A DNA stretch of 52,812 nt from Planctomycetota bacterium (GCA_016712275.1 JADJRI010000044.1:1-52812); one strand, 5' to 3'; shown: positions 28,733 to 40,264, counted from the stretch's first letter. The notes: a model not told the origin generated them from the sequence alone. A program made the numbers and translations.

Positions 28733-28910
28733 CGTCCTAATCAGCGGGGACGCCGCAACCGAAGTAATATTGGGGGACTTTGCGGTAACGGCGAGTGTGG
28801 TTGTCGTAACTAAATGACTGCATGCGTGAGGTTGTGCGTCGAGTCCCCGTTTACGAAGGAGTCCAGAGCTGTTCCGAGCGGATGGCCGGGGGATACTTCC
28901 TTAACTTGAA

Positions 28911-30734
28911 GTGAGACACGCCTTGTTTTGGTCGCCTCGCAGGGGTCTGGGTTTGATTGCAATCATCGGCTTGGTGATTGCTTGCGCGCACCGCGCGACA
29001 TTCGCACAATCCGAATCAGCCACTGAAGAAACGCGCCAGCCATCGGACGAGCCGGCATCAACCCAACCTGCTTCACCTGTCGAAGACGAAGCCGCGACGC
29101 GAGCGACGAGCCGCCCCGGTGGTGGTCGTCAGCAGGGTGGTCCCGGTCGCATGGGCACTCCCACCGTGATCATCGCGGGCGGGCGAATTCTGACGATGGA
29201 TGAAAAAAACCGGGTTGTTGAGGGGACGATTACCATTCGCGACGGCAAAATCGGTCCGATCGCGGAAGGCAGCGGCGGTGCGGCGATGGGTGGCGGCGGT
29301 CCGCGGCGCAATCCCATGCTCAAGATGATCGACGCAAAGGGCCGGTATGTGACACCGGGCCTGATTGATGCATGGAGCAGCCTGGGCGTCGCGGGCGGCG
29401 GGCCAAGTGCCGGCGGAAAGGCATCCCTGGATTCACGCGATGTCATTAATTCCTATGAATTGCAGGCATTTCTTGAAGCAATTCAACAGGGCGTCACTTC
29501 AATTTGCGTCGAGCCGCCGTCGGGTAACGGCGTGGCCGGCCTGGCATCGCTCGTTCGGCTTGAGAACTTGAATGACCTGGCATCGACGACAACCGAAAAC
29601 GTCTGCCTTGTGATTCGCGTCGGACTGGGGCGCGTGGGCCCGTTCGGACGGCTGGGCGAGACCAAGTCATTGCGTGAGATGTTTGAGTCGGCCAAGGAAT
29701 ATCGCGAAGCGTGGGAAGAGTATGAGGAAGAGCTGGAAAAGTACAAAAAGGAACTAAAGGCCGGCAAGACGGTCAAGCTCAAGAAAGATGACAAAGAGGC
29801 GGCACCGGAAGCAGACGGAAAACCCACGCCGCCGCCGCGCGAAGGGCGCGGTCCCAGGCGCGGCCGCAGGCCACCGCGGGATGATTCACATTCAGATTGG
29901 AGCGCGCAGACATTTCCTTCCCGTTGGGCCAGTGATCGCTATTCGTTTGTACCTGGCGCGCCGACCTGCCCGAAGCATCCCTGGGTGCAGATGGCCTGCT
30001 GCTGTCCCGAAAATCATGGGGAAGAGCAGGAAATATGCGAACATGACCATGTGGATGAATTGCCGCTGCCGGAATGGTTGACGCTCGACATCAAGCCGGA
30101 AGGCGGCGATGGGGACGACAAGGACAAGAAGAAGGATGGTGAATTCGCCAAACCGGAGCTGCCCGCGCGTGATCCGCATCTTGAAGTTCTCGTCAACGTG
30201 CTGAAGCGCGAGTTGCCGGTGCGGTTTGAAGTGCATCGGCCGGCAGATGTATTGAACATCCTGGACATCGTCCGCGCGTTTCATCTGAACGCAACCATCA
30301 GCGGGGCCACCGGGGCGGGATTTGTGGCGGAAGAGATTGCCGAATCAGAAGCCAACGTGCTGCTGGCGGAGTTCATCCCGAGCGCATCGTATGACTCGAC
30401 GCATACACGCGATTTACGATTTGACAATGTACGGCGACTGCAAATGTCGGGCGTTTCGTTCGTGATCGCATCGGGTGCGAACGGAGCGGTGCGCACGGGG
30501 TATTTGGCACAGAATGCAGCAATTGCAGTTGGGCAAGGCATGAGCCAGAACAAAGCCTTGCGGGCAATCACCATCGAGGCAGCGCGTCTGTGCGGTGCGG
30601 ACGAAACCATCGGCAGCATTGAAAAAGGAAAGAAGGGCGATGTTGTGGTCTGGAAGGGCCATCCGCTCGCGCCGGATTCTGAAGTGGAATATGTGTTCAT
30701 CGGCGGACGACAGGCCTGGCCGGTGACGCCATGA
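28911..30734 (+). CDS. Secreted amidohydrolase-fold protein 1 (catalytic site degenerate)
   Basis: 607 residues from a GTG at 28911. The signal peptide is LGLIAIIGLVIACAHRATFA. A TQPASP-type linker leads into the composite beta domain (VIIAGGRILTMDEKNRVVEG). The motif that normally reads PGLIDxHxH is here TPGLIDAWSS, so the first two metal ligands are gone. An insertion of about 120 residues holds a Lys/Glu coiled coil, an Arg/Gly/Pro stretch, and a Cys/His cluster (APTCPKHPWVQMACCCPENH, then CEHDHVDELP) that might bind metal. The end GSIEKGKKGDVVVWKGHPLA is the usual amidohydrolase C-terminal motif. It overlaps the next gene by four bases (ATGA). Confidence 0.82.
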   Translation: MRHALFWSPRRGLGLIAIIGLVIACAHRATFAQSESATEETRQPSDEPASTQPASPVEDEAATRATSRPGGGRQQGGPGRMGTPTVIIAGGRILTMDEKNRVVEGTITIRDGKIGPIAEGSGGAAMGGGGPRRNPMLKMIDAKGRYVTPGLIDAWSSLGVAGGGPSAGGKASLDSRDVINSYELQAFLEAIQQGVTSICVEPPSGNGVAGLASLVRLENLNDLASTTTENVCLVIRVGLGRVGPFGRLGETKSLREMFESAKEYREAWEEYEEELEKYKKELKAGKTVKLKKDDKEAAPEADGKPTPPPREGRGPRRGRRPPRDDSHSDWSAQTFPSRWASDRYSFVPGAPTCPKHPWVQMACCCPENHGEEQEICEHDHVDELPLPEWLTLDIKPEGGDGDDKDKKKDGEFAKPELPARDPHLEVLVNVLKRELPVRFEVHRPADVLNILDIVRAFHLNATISGATGAGFVAEEIAESEANVLLAEFIPSASYDSTHTRDLRFDNVRRLQMSGVSFVIASGANGAVRTGYLAQNAAIAVGQGMSQNKALRAITIEAARLCGADETIGSIEKGKKGDVVVWKGHPLAPDSEVEYVFIGGRQAWPVTP

Positions 30735-31907
30735 GGTTGAATGTGAGACTGACGCGTGCAATCGCGGTTATGACGGTGCTTTCGCTTGTGAGTGCGAGTG
30801 CCGGGGTCTTGCGCGCCGAGGGGCTGTCCTATGGCATTCGCCTGAAGGGTTATGTCAACGAATCCGGCAAGATCATCAAGAGCGTGACGCTGGTCGTGCA
30901 GGACGGCAAGATCACCAAGATCGGCAAGCGATCGCGCCCTCCGGCCGGCCGCGCGGTAACACTCGATCGCTCGGTATTACGCGGGTCCGGGGTTGATCGA
31001 TATAAGCTCTTCAATCGGCGCGATGCGCCTGACCGGCGAGGCCGCCCACGCTATGGAGCCCGAGGCCAGCACTGCGGACTTGTTCAACAGCCGGCATGAC
31101 GACTTTGTACGGGCGGCGCGTGCGGGCGTTACCACGGTATTACTTGCGCCATCGAGTTCGAATTTGATCGGCGGTTCGACCTTTGCGGTCAAGACGGCCG
31201 GCCGTTCGCGACTTGTCGGACCGGGACCGCTGAAACTCTCGCTGTCGTCGAGGGCCTTTAATGTCAGCAGGGTTCCAACGTCCGTATCGGGTGCACTGGC
31301 TGAATTGCGGCGGATGATTGCCGGCGCGCGAGCGGATCGAAACGACGGGTCGGCCTTTGCGAAATGGGCCCGCGGCGAAACGGCGGCATTTGTGGATGTG
31401 GATGATGCGGCCGGTTTGTCACTGCTGGCGCGCTTTGCCGGCGAGGAATCGCTCAAGTGCATTGCGGTGCACGGCAACTACGCGGCCGAGCGCATGGACG
31501 ATGCCAAATCGCTGGGCCAGCCGATCGTGCTGGGGACATACGAATTCTCGGATACGCTCAGATTCACACGGGCCCCCGGTTTGCTGGAAAAGGCGGGTGT
31601 CGAGGTGATATTGACATGTGAACCGCCGCGCTTCGCGCCGGAAATGCTGCGCATCGGTGCGGCGATCGCGATGAAGCAGGGACTTTCGAGAAGGGCGGCG
31701 CAGGCGTCGATGACGCTCGCACCGGCCAAATTGCTGGGCCTTGAGAAGCAAATCGGAGCGATTTCGCCGGGGATGGATGCTGATTTTGTGATTTACAGCG
31801 GCGATCCGCTGCGACTTTCGTCGGCGGTGCATGAAGTGTTTGTCGGTGGTGATCGTGTCTATTCGCGCGACGATGATAAATCGAATGATGAGATGGGTGC
31901 GAAGTGA
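30731..31907 (+). CDS. Secreted amidohydrolase-fold protein 2 (degenerate, one frame break)
   Basis: Starts MRLNVRLTRAIAVMTVLSLV, a signal peptide cut near VLRAEG, then a short beta domain (IKSVTLVVQDGKITKIGKRS). A frame break lies near 30985, after which the protein continues GPGLIDISSSIGAMRLTG in another frame. The metal motif PGLIDxHxH is replaced by PGLIDISSS. AGVTTVLLAPSSSNLIGGS and the end GAISPGMDADFVIYSGDPLR are normal for the family. Joined length is about 390 residues. It overlaps its neighbours at both ends, so it belongs to the operon. Confidence 0.8.
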
Positions 31908-33238
31908 TGCATGGCACGCGTGACAGATTGACGACGATGCGTCGCTTGAATGCGATGGTGGCGCTCATGTTCGCCATGTCGACATCGGTCTTCGCGCAAG
32001 ATTCCGGAGCGACGCTCGCGCAAAACGAAGCTTCGGATTTGGGCGAATCGAGCGTAATCGTCATAAAAGTCGGTAAGGTATACGTTGATTCTGATGAGAT
32101 GCTGACGGACGCGATGATTGTCGTACGCGGCGGCGAGATCGAATCAATCGGTGATGCAATCTCGGTTCCGGAAGAGGCAAAGGTCGTCGAACTTGGCGAT
32201 GCAGTCGTCACGGCAGGGCTGATCGATGCCAGCTTGTCGGTCGCGGCGTTCGAAAGCTATTCAGGTCCGGAAAACGAAACCGAATGCACGCCCGATCTAA
32301 GGGTGCTCGACAGCATCGATCTGAATGATCCCCTGTTGCGGCGGCTTGCGGATTCGGGTGTGACGACAGTCTACGTGACCGCCGAGCCGACTGCTGTGAT
32401 TGGTCCGCAGGGTGTTTTATTGCGCACTGCCGGGCCCGTCGGCGAGCGCGTGATCAAGCCGGCCCTCGGCTTCAAGACGACGATCGGACGCGAGCCGATA
32501 TACCGCAGTGGCCGCAGTCAGCAACCGTGGGATCGTGTCTCTCACATGACACGCCGTCCAACGACACGCATGGGCCTTGTGTGGATGATTCGCAAGGCGC
32601 TTCACGACGCACAGGCGGCGAATCGAAGTGAAAGTCCGGGATCGAGCGGCGAAGGCGCGCCGACGGATCGAGCGCTGCCTTATTTGCAAAGGGCACTCAA
32701 GGGCGAAATCCCGATTCGAATTCAGGCCCGCAAGCAACTCGATATTCTCTCAGCCCTACGGATCAGCAGTGAATTCGGTTTCAAGTTTATTATCGAAGAG
32801 GGAACGGACGCGGTTCGATGCGCTGAGGCCTTGAAGGAAGCCGGTGCCTCGGTGATTTACGGACCGATCCTGGCGTATCCGACCGGATTTCGCGCCGGAA
32901 CGGGCGAGGTCGATCGGGCCAGGTACAGCGCGCCGCTGGAGTTGCTAAAGTCGGGCATACCGATGGCACTGACGGCGTCGGATATGGCCGATGAGGGCGG
33001 ACTGGCGCGGCAGGCGACCTATGCCATACGGTGCGGCTTGTCGAGAGAACAGGCACTGGCGGCGGTGACGACCACGCCGGCGAAATTACTCGGATTGGAG
33101 CAAGGTGCGGGGACTCTTGCGAAGGGACGATCGGCCGATCTGGTGGTTTGGTCGGGCGAGCCGTTTGAAGCCACTTCGCGACCGCTCCTTGTTTTGGTTG
33201 GCGGGAAGGTTGTGTCCGACCAGCGTGGTGAAAAATAA
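31907..33238 (+). CDS. Secreted amidohydrolase-fold protein 3 (degenerate)
   Basis: 443 residues with an intact frame. The signal peptide is LNAMVALMFAMSTSVFAQ. The ATG at 31907 overlaps the upstream TGA by one base. The family features DAMIVVRGGEIESIGD, DSGVTTVYVTAEPTAVIGPQ and GTLAKGRSADLVVWSGEPFE are present, but the metal motif is TAGLIDASLSVAA with no histidines. Because this gene has no frame error, the ligand loss here cannot be blamed on sequencing. It may bind a ligand or partner rather than hydrolyse one. Confidence 0.85.
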   Translation: MHGTRDRLTTMRRLNAMVALMFAMSTSVFAQDSGATLAQNEASDLGESSVIVIKVGKVYVDSDEMLTDAMIVVRGGEIESIGDAISVPEEAKVVELGDAVVTAGLIDASLSVAAFESYSGPENETECTPDLRVLDSIDLNDPLLRRLADSGVTTVYVTAEPTAVIGPQGVLLRTAGPVGERVIKPALGFKTTIGREPIYRSGRSQQPWDRVSHMTRRPTTRMGLVWMIRKALHDAQAANRSESPGSSGEGAPTDRALPYLQRALKGEIPIRIQARKQLDILSALRISSEFGFKFIIEEGTDAVRCAEALKEAGASVIYGPILAYPTGFRAGTGEVDRARYSAPLELLKSGIPMALTASDMADEGGLARQATYAIRCGLSREQALAAVTTTPAKLLGLEQGAGTLAKGRSADLVVWSGEPFEATSRPLLVLVGGKVVSDQRGEK

Positions 33239-33250
33239 TCGATTGGCGGG

Positions 33251-33293
33251 CGTCAGATGTGGCACCGGCATGAAGTCGGCGCCACACCTGACG
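33251..33293. other. Intercistronic hairpin in the amidohydrolase array
   Basis: CGTCAG at 33251-33256 pairs with CTGACG at 33288-33293, then TGTGGC with GCCACA, then CCG with CGG, with single-base bulges between. There is no T-run, so read-through to the next gene is likely. It is the only sizeable gap within the array. Confidence 0.6.
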
Positions 33294-33320
33294 TTCGAGG
33301 TTGGACAATGAGGAATTGCG

Positions 33321-34735
33321 ATGAATAAGAGTCAAACATTCAGGCAGCGATGTTGGATCGTGATGATCGCGAGCTTCGCAGCCGCGCAGATTGCGCCGGC
33401 CATGGCCCAGGTCCTGGTGCTGGAAAACGCCGAGATTATTCCGGTGTCGGCCAAACCGATCAAGAAGGGCTCGATTCTGATCAGGGACGGAAAGATCGTC
33501 GCCGTGTCCAATCAGTTGGAAGTTCCCTTTAACGCGAAAGTGATCGATTGCTCGGGCAAGACGCTGTTTCCGGGAATGATCGATGTTCACACGGCGCGGG
33601 GCATGGATCAGCCGAACGAGTCGCCGCCGGTAATCTATTCATGTTATTCAAGGCAATGACTGTGTCATCGGCGGAATGTCGCGTATTGCATCCGATCGGC
33701 ATGACGCCGGAGGAAATGACGACCGCACCGGATATTGCCTTAAAGATTTGCTTCTCGCCGAAGAACGGGTTCGACCGCATGCTCCAGCTCGCAACCCTGC
33801 GGGAGGCGTTTGCCAAGCTGGACGAAGACATGAAGAAACTGGCCGAAAAGCGTTATGAGGACAAACTCCGCGATGAGGGCAAAGACCTCGACGTGGCGCC
33901 GGAAGAAGAGCAGAGCGCGGCAAGGAACTGATCCGCGACGAAGACGTCGATGAGAAAGACCTGAATCTGCTGCGGCTGACGCAGGGCAAAGTCGCCGCCT
34001 TCAGTATATTGCGGATCGGCCATGGATGTGGCCGCGGCGGTTCGCGAGTCCCGAAAGTACGGCTTTTTTGATCGCTCGGTTCTTGTGTTGGGATCGGAAT
34101 GCTACAAGGCCGTTGCAGAATTGAAGAAAGCGGAGCGTCCGGTTGTGCTCGATGCGGAATTGGTGCATCGCGAGATCGATTCGCTGACCGGCGAGGAAAA
34201 AGAGACGTTTGTTCCCAAGGTGATCGCCAAAGCCGGATTGAAGTTTGCTTTACAACGCCAGGGCTTCACCACTTTGGGCGAGCGATACCTCTGGTTTCAG
34301 GCGGCGCGGTGCGTTCGCGAGGGAATCTCGCGGGAGGACGCGCTGAAAGCAATCACCTTGTGGCCGGCGGAAATGCTCGGGCTTGAGAGCCGGATAGGTT
34401 CGCTTGAGGCGGGAAAGGATGCGAACATTCTCGTGCTGACCGGCGATCCCCTCGATGCACAAACATGGGTTGAGAGCGTTTACATACAGGGCGAGCAAGT
34501 CTATGACCGAGCCGGCGATATCCGGCTTCGCGAGTTGTTTAAGACGCCAAAGGAAGAAGAAGGACCGAGCGGCGGCCGTGAAACGACGACGAAAGAAGAA
34601 AACGGCGCATCGGAGAAACAGCCCGAGATTAAGCAAACCGAGGACGAGAGGCCGCAGGGGCGCCGCCCACGAGGAGAAGGGCCGCGCGGCGGTCGGCGGC
34701 GACCCAGGCAGCCGTCGAATGTTGGAAATGAATGA
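33321..34735 (+). pseudogene. Amidohydrolase-fold protein 4, broken in several places
   Basis: The start is normal: a signal peptide (WIVMIASFAAAQIAPAMAQ), then VLENAEIIPVSAKPIKKGSI and the motif FPGMIDVHTARGMDQPNE, which keeps one histidine. The frame then breaks near 33640, 33690, 33915 and 34020. Between DQPNE and VIQGNDCVIGGMSRI about 40-60 residues seem to be missing compared with relatives, suggesting a true deletion or an assembly collapse. The rest is recognisable: LHPIGMTPEEMTTAPDIALK, CVREGISREDALKAITLWPA, GSLEAGKDANILVLTGDPLD. The C-terminus is a Glu/Lys then Arg/Gly/Pro tail (GRRPRGEGPRGGRRRPRQP). Confidence 0.72.
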
Positions 34736-34792
34736 ATGGTGCGACGGATTGTACGACATTGATGAATTGTTGTTTGCGATCGAATAAATCCA

Positions 34793-37623
34793 ATGCAGTG
34801 CCAAAAGTTTGACATTTCGCGACGATGGATAGCCGTTTTGAGCGGTCTCGTTGCCCCAGTGCGCCAATGTATGGCACGACTGCGCTGGCCGACGGCCCGA
34901 CTTATCTGCTAAAGGCTCGGCGCGTCTATACGATGTCGAACGGCGCGAATTGGGTCATTGACAACGGCAGAATACTGGTGAAGGACGGCAAGATCGCGGC
35001 GGTCGGCGCCGAATTGGAAGCGCCGCCGTTTGTTGAGACGATCGATATGTCGGACGCGGTGGTCATGCCCGGGTTGGTGACCGCGGATTCGTGGCTGGCG
35101 GGGCGACATGCCGGGCCGGATTCAGTCGGCGCCCAGTATCGCGCCATCGATGCGTTTAATCCTTACATGGATACCGATCGACTGCTTGCGGGCGGTGTGA
35201 CAACGGCTTATTTGAATCCGGGTCGACATCGTTTGGTCAGTGGTGTCGGGCGCTATCGTTAAGATTGGCGCGGATGCGGGCGATGGCGTGCTGAATGAGG
35301 CGGCCGATCTGGTGATCAACCTGGGTGATGGCGCGTTCAACCCACCTGCGAAGGAGCATTGGCTCGTACCGCCCTCGTCAGATCTGAAGATCATGCCGGA
35401 TACGCAACAGCGGCCGTCATCGCGGCTGACGCAGATTCTTGAATTGAACGAATCGTTCGATGCCGCCTTGAATTACGCGGCAGCGCGCGGCAAGACGGAA
35501 AAAACCGACCATGTCGATCAAGATGCCGCGAAAGAGCGCTGGCCGCACAGTTGAATCGGAAGGCGCTGTTTCGTATTCGCGCCGACCGGGCCATTGACAT
35601 CGAACAGGCCGTGGCATTCTGCAAGGCGCGGAAACATGCTTTTGTGATAACCGGCCTTCGAGAGGCGGCGAGTGTTTCGGCGCTTCTTGCCGATGCGAAA
35701 GCGCCCATCGTCTATGAAGTGCCGGTCAATCCGAATTCGCCGGGCTGGGATTTGGGGCCAAACCCGGATATCCTCGACGATGAGATCAACCTCCCGACCG
35801 AATTGCATTCGCTCACGATGGCCATCACCGGGCCGGAAGGCGCGCCGCACGGTGAATTGATGACCTATGCAGCACTGGCGCGAAGTGCCGGCCTGCCGTA
35901 TCAAAAAGCGCTGGCCTCGGTGACATCGGATGCGGCCAGGGTGCTTGGCGTCAGCGCGCGGGTCGGTTCGATTGGAGCCGGACGCGATGCGGACTTCCTT
36001 GTTCTTGGGGGTGAACCCCTAGAGCCTGGCACCAGTATCCTTCGAACCTATGTCAACGGACGCCTGAAGTTCGACGCTGCCAGGGTGTCGGACGATCGTC
36101 TTGTTGTTCGAGCCGGACGCGTATGGACCGGCGACCATTGGATTGAAAATGGTTCCGTGCTGGTCGAAAAGGGCCGAATTACGGCCGTGGGCGAGTCGAC
36201 GCCGATTCCGCCGTACACGCGAATTATCGACGCAGGTATGGATGCCGTGGTGACGCCCGGATTCATCGACGCCCGGGGCCATCTCGGTTGCGAGGGCGAT
36301 CGTTCTAGTGCAGCGGCGGATGCCTCCATCGCAAAAACAGTTTTCTATGCGACTCCTGAGTTTGAGCGCGTCAGCCGGGCGGGCGTCACGACCGTCTTAA
36401 CGTCTCCCTATCGGCCCGGTGGTAATGGGGCACGCATATCGGCCATTCACACGGCCGGCGACAATCGCGAGGACTTGGTCGTCAAGGATGCGGCGGGACT
36501 GTTGCTGTCGCTTCGCGGACAGGAAGCAGAGGCGGCGGCAAACCGTTTGCGATCGGCACTCGCGGCGGGCCAGAAGTATGACGAGGCTTGGAAGAAGTAC
36601 GAAAAGGAACTTGCGGAATTCAAGGACAAGGGCGCTGCGAAGCCGGAAGAAAAAAAAGAGCCGGAGCCCAAGCCCGACGATGCCCCAAAAGAGAAACCGC
36701 CGGAAGACCCCGTGACCGGAACATGGGAAGGTGAGATTTCGGGCGGGCCGCTGCCCGAACCGCAGCAGTTTCTAGCCAAAATGAAGCTGACCGGCGAGGA
36801 AGTCGTCGGAAGCATCGAAACCATGTTCGGCGGCGGCGAAACGATCGGCATTCGAGGCACGTTCAGGGACAAACATCTCAGCCTTGAAATCGAAGTCGAA
36901 ATTCCCATTGGCAAAGCGATGCTCGAACTCGATGTGGATCGCGACGACCACATCACCGGCTTTCTCGATATTGCCGGCCGATTCCGATTTGACGTTGAGG
37001 CGCACCGGACGGAAAAGACGGTGCCGGAAATCAAGATCTCGCGAAAGAAAAAGAAGAAGGGCGACGGCGGCCCCGAGGCGCCCAAGAAGGACGAGGCGCT
37101 GGAGCCTTATCGTGACTTGTTCGCCGGTCGAATTGCAATTGTTCTCGATGTCGATACGCGCCAGGTAATCGAAGCGATACTTCCGATTTTTGCGAAAGAG
37201 CACAAAGTCCCGTTTGTGCTGTTGAACGCGGACGAAGGCATCAAAGTTGCGGAGCTGATTTCCAAAGCCGGCGCGGGCGTCATATTGAAGCCAAAGCCCA
37301 TTGAAACGGTCAATCGGCGTGAGGTGGTACAGGCCGTTGATTTGTCGCGAGCCAGCCTGCCCGTGGCGTTCCAAAGCGATGCCGAAGATGCGGCACGGCA
37401 GTTGCCGCTGCGGGCGACGTTTGCGGTAGAAAGAGGAATGGACGCGACCGCCGCTCTAAAGGCTCTGACCGGCGATGCCGCCAAAATGATGAAGTGCGAC
37501 GATCTGGTGGGATACTTGAAGCCGGGCTGCCGGGGCGACCTGCTTATATTTGACGGTCCGCCGCTGGCGCCTGCGTCGCGACTGATGCGCGTGCTGGTGG
37601 ATGGCAAGGAGGTGCGGCGATGA
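34793..37623 (+). CDS. Tandem amidohydrolase-fold protein 5 with inserted beta domain (frame breaks)
   Basis: The start MQCQKFDISRRWIAVLSGLV at 34793 gives a signal peptide. Breaks near 34860, 35240 and 35545 must be bridged. The first domain (YLLKARRVYTMSNGANWVID ... GSIGAGRDADFLVLGGEPL) has MPGLVTADSWLAG in place of PGLIDxHxH. A second complete domain follows without a break (VVRAGRVWTGDHWIENGSVL, TPGFIDARGHLG, ending GYLKPGCRGDLLIFDGPPLA). Inside the second domain lie a Lys/Glu/Pro linker and a separate beta domain of about 100 residues (TGTWEGEISGGPLPEPQQFL, MLELDVDRDDHITGFLDI), lipocalin-like in its GTWEG opening. Joined length is about 940 residues. It ends in an ATGA overlap with the next gene. 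Confidence 0.78.
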
Positions 37624-38880
37624 GATTGAGGCAGTTACCGATTCTTGCAATCGCATTCTCCGTTGTTTGCCATGTCCTGGCCGATACGGTTGCAAGCGCC
37701 GCTGATTTCGATGAGTCGCCGCTTCAGCCATCAAGGCGGCAAAAATCCTCACGTTGAACGATGCGGATCAGGTGATTAACAACGGCGTCGTCCTTGTTGA
37801 AAAAGGCAAAATCAGGCAGGTGGGACGGGCGTCGGACGTCGAGATTCCGAAGGGATACAAGATCATCAAGCACGACGGCTGGGTGATTCCCGGTCTCGTC
37901 GATGCACACGATCACATCGCCGGCTCCCTGTCGGATTTGAACGACGGCGTATATCTGACCAATCCTGGTTTGCGCACGCTGGATGTTGTCGATCCGCGAA
38001 ATCTGAATCTTGAAAACGCGCTCTCCGGCGGGGTGACGACGGTGCTGCTCATTCCCGGCTCGGGCAACAACATGTCCGGCTTCGGAACGGTCACCAAGAC
38101 ATTTGGCAATTCAACCGAGGAAATGGTCGTGCGAGCGCCGGGTTCGCTGAAGATTGCACAGGCAGGCAACCCGGAAAGCTATTGGTTCGGCGTCGGCCGC
38201 GCGTTTATGAACTGGAACACGCGATACACGCTGGAGAAAGCGCTCAAGTATCACAACGAGCGATCGGAATATGAAAAGGGCGGCGTGAAGGAAGGCCGCA
38301 CGTATGACATTGTCTGGGAGGATTTCCGCGGGCTTTTCGAGCACCGGTTTCCCGTTTCGGTGCACACGCAGATTTATCAAGTCATGACGACGATCACCAT
38401 GCTCCGCGATCACATGGGGCTTTCGGTGATGACGGATCACTCCACGTTCGACTCCTACAAGCTCACGCCGTTTCTGCTCGAGCGAAAGATGACGCCAGTT
38501 GTCGGGCCGCGCGTCTTTCATTTCGATTCGCGAGAGCGAATCATTCATAGCATCGCCGCACGGTATTGGGAGCAGGGCTGCAAGAAGCTGGGAATCAACA
38601 CGGACGCACCGGTCGTGCCGCAGGAAGACTTAACCTACCAAGCCACAATGGGCTGCTGGTATGGCTTTGAATGATGAGTACCTCGCCATTCAGGCCATCA
38701 CGCGGCTATCCGGCCGAGGAATTGAAGATTCTGGACCGCGTCGGAACCATCGAGGTCGGTAAAGACGCGGACCTTGGACTTTGGACGGGCAGTCCGATCG
38801 ACCCAATGCAGAGCTGCAAGATGACAATCGTGAACGGAAAAATCGGTTACGACGTGAAAGTGAGACGGCGAACGCGATGA
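37620..38880 (+). CDS. Amidohydrolase 6, the only one with an intact metal site (frame breaks)
   Basis: Begins MRLRQLPILAIAFSVVCHVL (signal peptide), with breaks near 37740, 38640 and 38698. The main frame has IPGLVDAHDHIAGSLSDLND with the HxH pair, VSVHTQIYQVMT and TDHSTFDSYKL supplying the next histidines, and LGINTDAPVVPQEDLTYQ with the catalytic Asp. This full set fits an imidazolonepropionase-like, metal-dependent hydrolase. The end VGTIEVGKDADLGLWTGSP is normal. Joined length is about 418 residues. In this array it is the best candidate for real catalysis. The substrate is unknown; related secreted enzymes act on peptides or cyclic amides. Confidence 0.82.
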
Positions 38881-40246
38881 GAGTGGAACCGGTCCATTTC
38901 GAATCGAAGATGCATCCGCGACGTGCGATGTGGGCGGCGCATTGGACTGCCGCGCTCGCACTTTTGATTGCATCTGCCCAACCGGCTCTCGCGCAGGTTG
39001 ATGATGAAGCCTATATCGTCGTCAAGGTGAAGAAGGCCATCACCATTTCCGGCGATGAAATTACCGACGCAATGATCGTTATTACCGGCGGCAAGATCGA
39101 GGCGGTCGGCAAGAAGGTGGATTATCCCTCGGACAGCTATGTGATCGATGCATCGGACTTGGTGGCGATGCCGGGGATGATCGATCCTCGCACGTCGATC
39201 GGCCTGCCGCGTTTGAATCGCAGCGGCAATCAGTCGCACAAGAAGTTAACCGATGTCTATTATCCGCCGGACGACGACACCTATGAGAAGCTTCTTGAGT
39301 CCGGCTATGTCCTGCTCGGTTTGAATCCTCCCGGCGGCGGAATGCCGGGGCAGATGCTCTTACAAACAACGCATCAACCCAAGGAACGCGAAGGCTTGAA
39401 GGATGCCGGTCTTGTGCGAGTTGTATTCACGCGTCCGGCGATGGACAAGCGGCTCTTGCGCGAGACCTTGAAGCAGGCCCAGGCGGAAATCGACAAGGAA
39501 AAGGAAGCGACGTCGAAACCGACAACCACGTCGGCGCCGGCCGCTCGTTCGCAACCGACATCCCAGCCAGCGACCCAGCCGACGAGCGGTCCGGCCAGCA
39601 AGCCCGCCGCATCCAAGCCGGCAGCCACCAAACCGGCCGCGGCCAAGGTTCGGCCGGAATTGGAACCGTGGATCGCATTATTGAAGAAGGACCCGGCATT
39701 TGCAGCGCAGATCGAATTCGCTCGTGCTTCCGATGTGATTCATTTCGCGGATGTTGTCAAGGACGTGGAATTCAATCGGACGTTTGCGTTTGCCGGGTTT
39801 GAAATCTCGGATGTTCACAATGTCGTCGATCATGCGTTGCTCGGCGGGGCGGATGCGATCATCGCATTGCCGCCGAATCTGCCGAACATGCCTCTCACGG
39901 TGAATCCCTATAACCCTGCGAAACGGTTCATCGAAGCGGGCTGCACGGTGACTTTGTTCCCGCTCTCGGATTCGGTTCAGGAACATGAGCGGATGCGTGA
40001 ACGATTAGCACTGCTCGTCAGGAACGGTCTGCCGCGCGGCGATGCCCTAAAGGCGGTGACCTTGAATGCCGCCAAGTATCTGAAAATCGAAAAGGAATAC
40101 GGCTCCATCGAAAAGAGAAGTGGGCCGATCTGATTTTTCTGAATGGCGATCCGTTGGATGCGACGAGCAGTGTTCGCCGTGTCATGATTCACGGGGATAT
40201 GGTTCTAAATCTGGACAAAAAAACGAAGAGTAGCGTGAAGCGATAA
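38877..40246 (+). CDS. Secreted amidohydrolase-fold protein 7 (degenerate, one frame break)
   Basis: The ATG at 38877 overlaps the previous stop. The signal peptide is AAHWTAALALLIASAQPALAQ. The domain start DAMIVITGGKIEAVGKKVDY is followed by MPGMIDPRTSIGLPRL, without the HxH. A Thr/Pro/Ala/Ser linker (TSQPATQPTSGPASKPAAS) of about 50 residues interrupts the barrel. The frame breaks near 40118; bridging it restores KWADLIFLNGDPLDATSSVR and a stop at 40244. Joined length is about 456 residues. The barrel's back half (SDVHNVVDHALLGGADAIIA) looks folded. Confidence 0.8.
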
Positions 40247-40264
40247 TGATTGGTTAACGCGATT

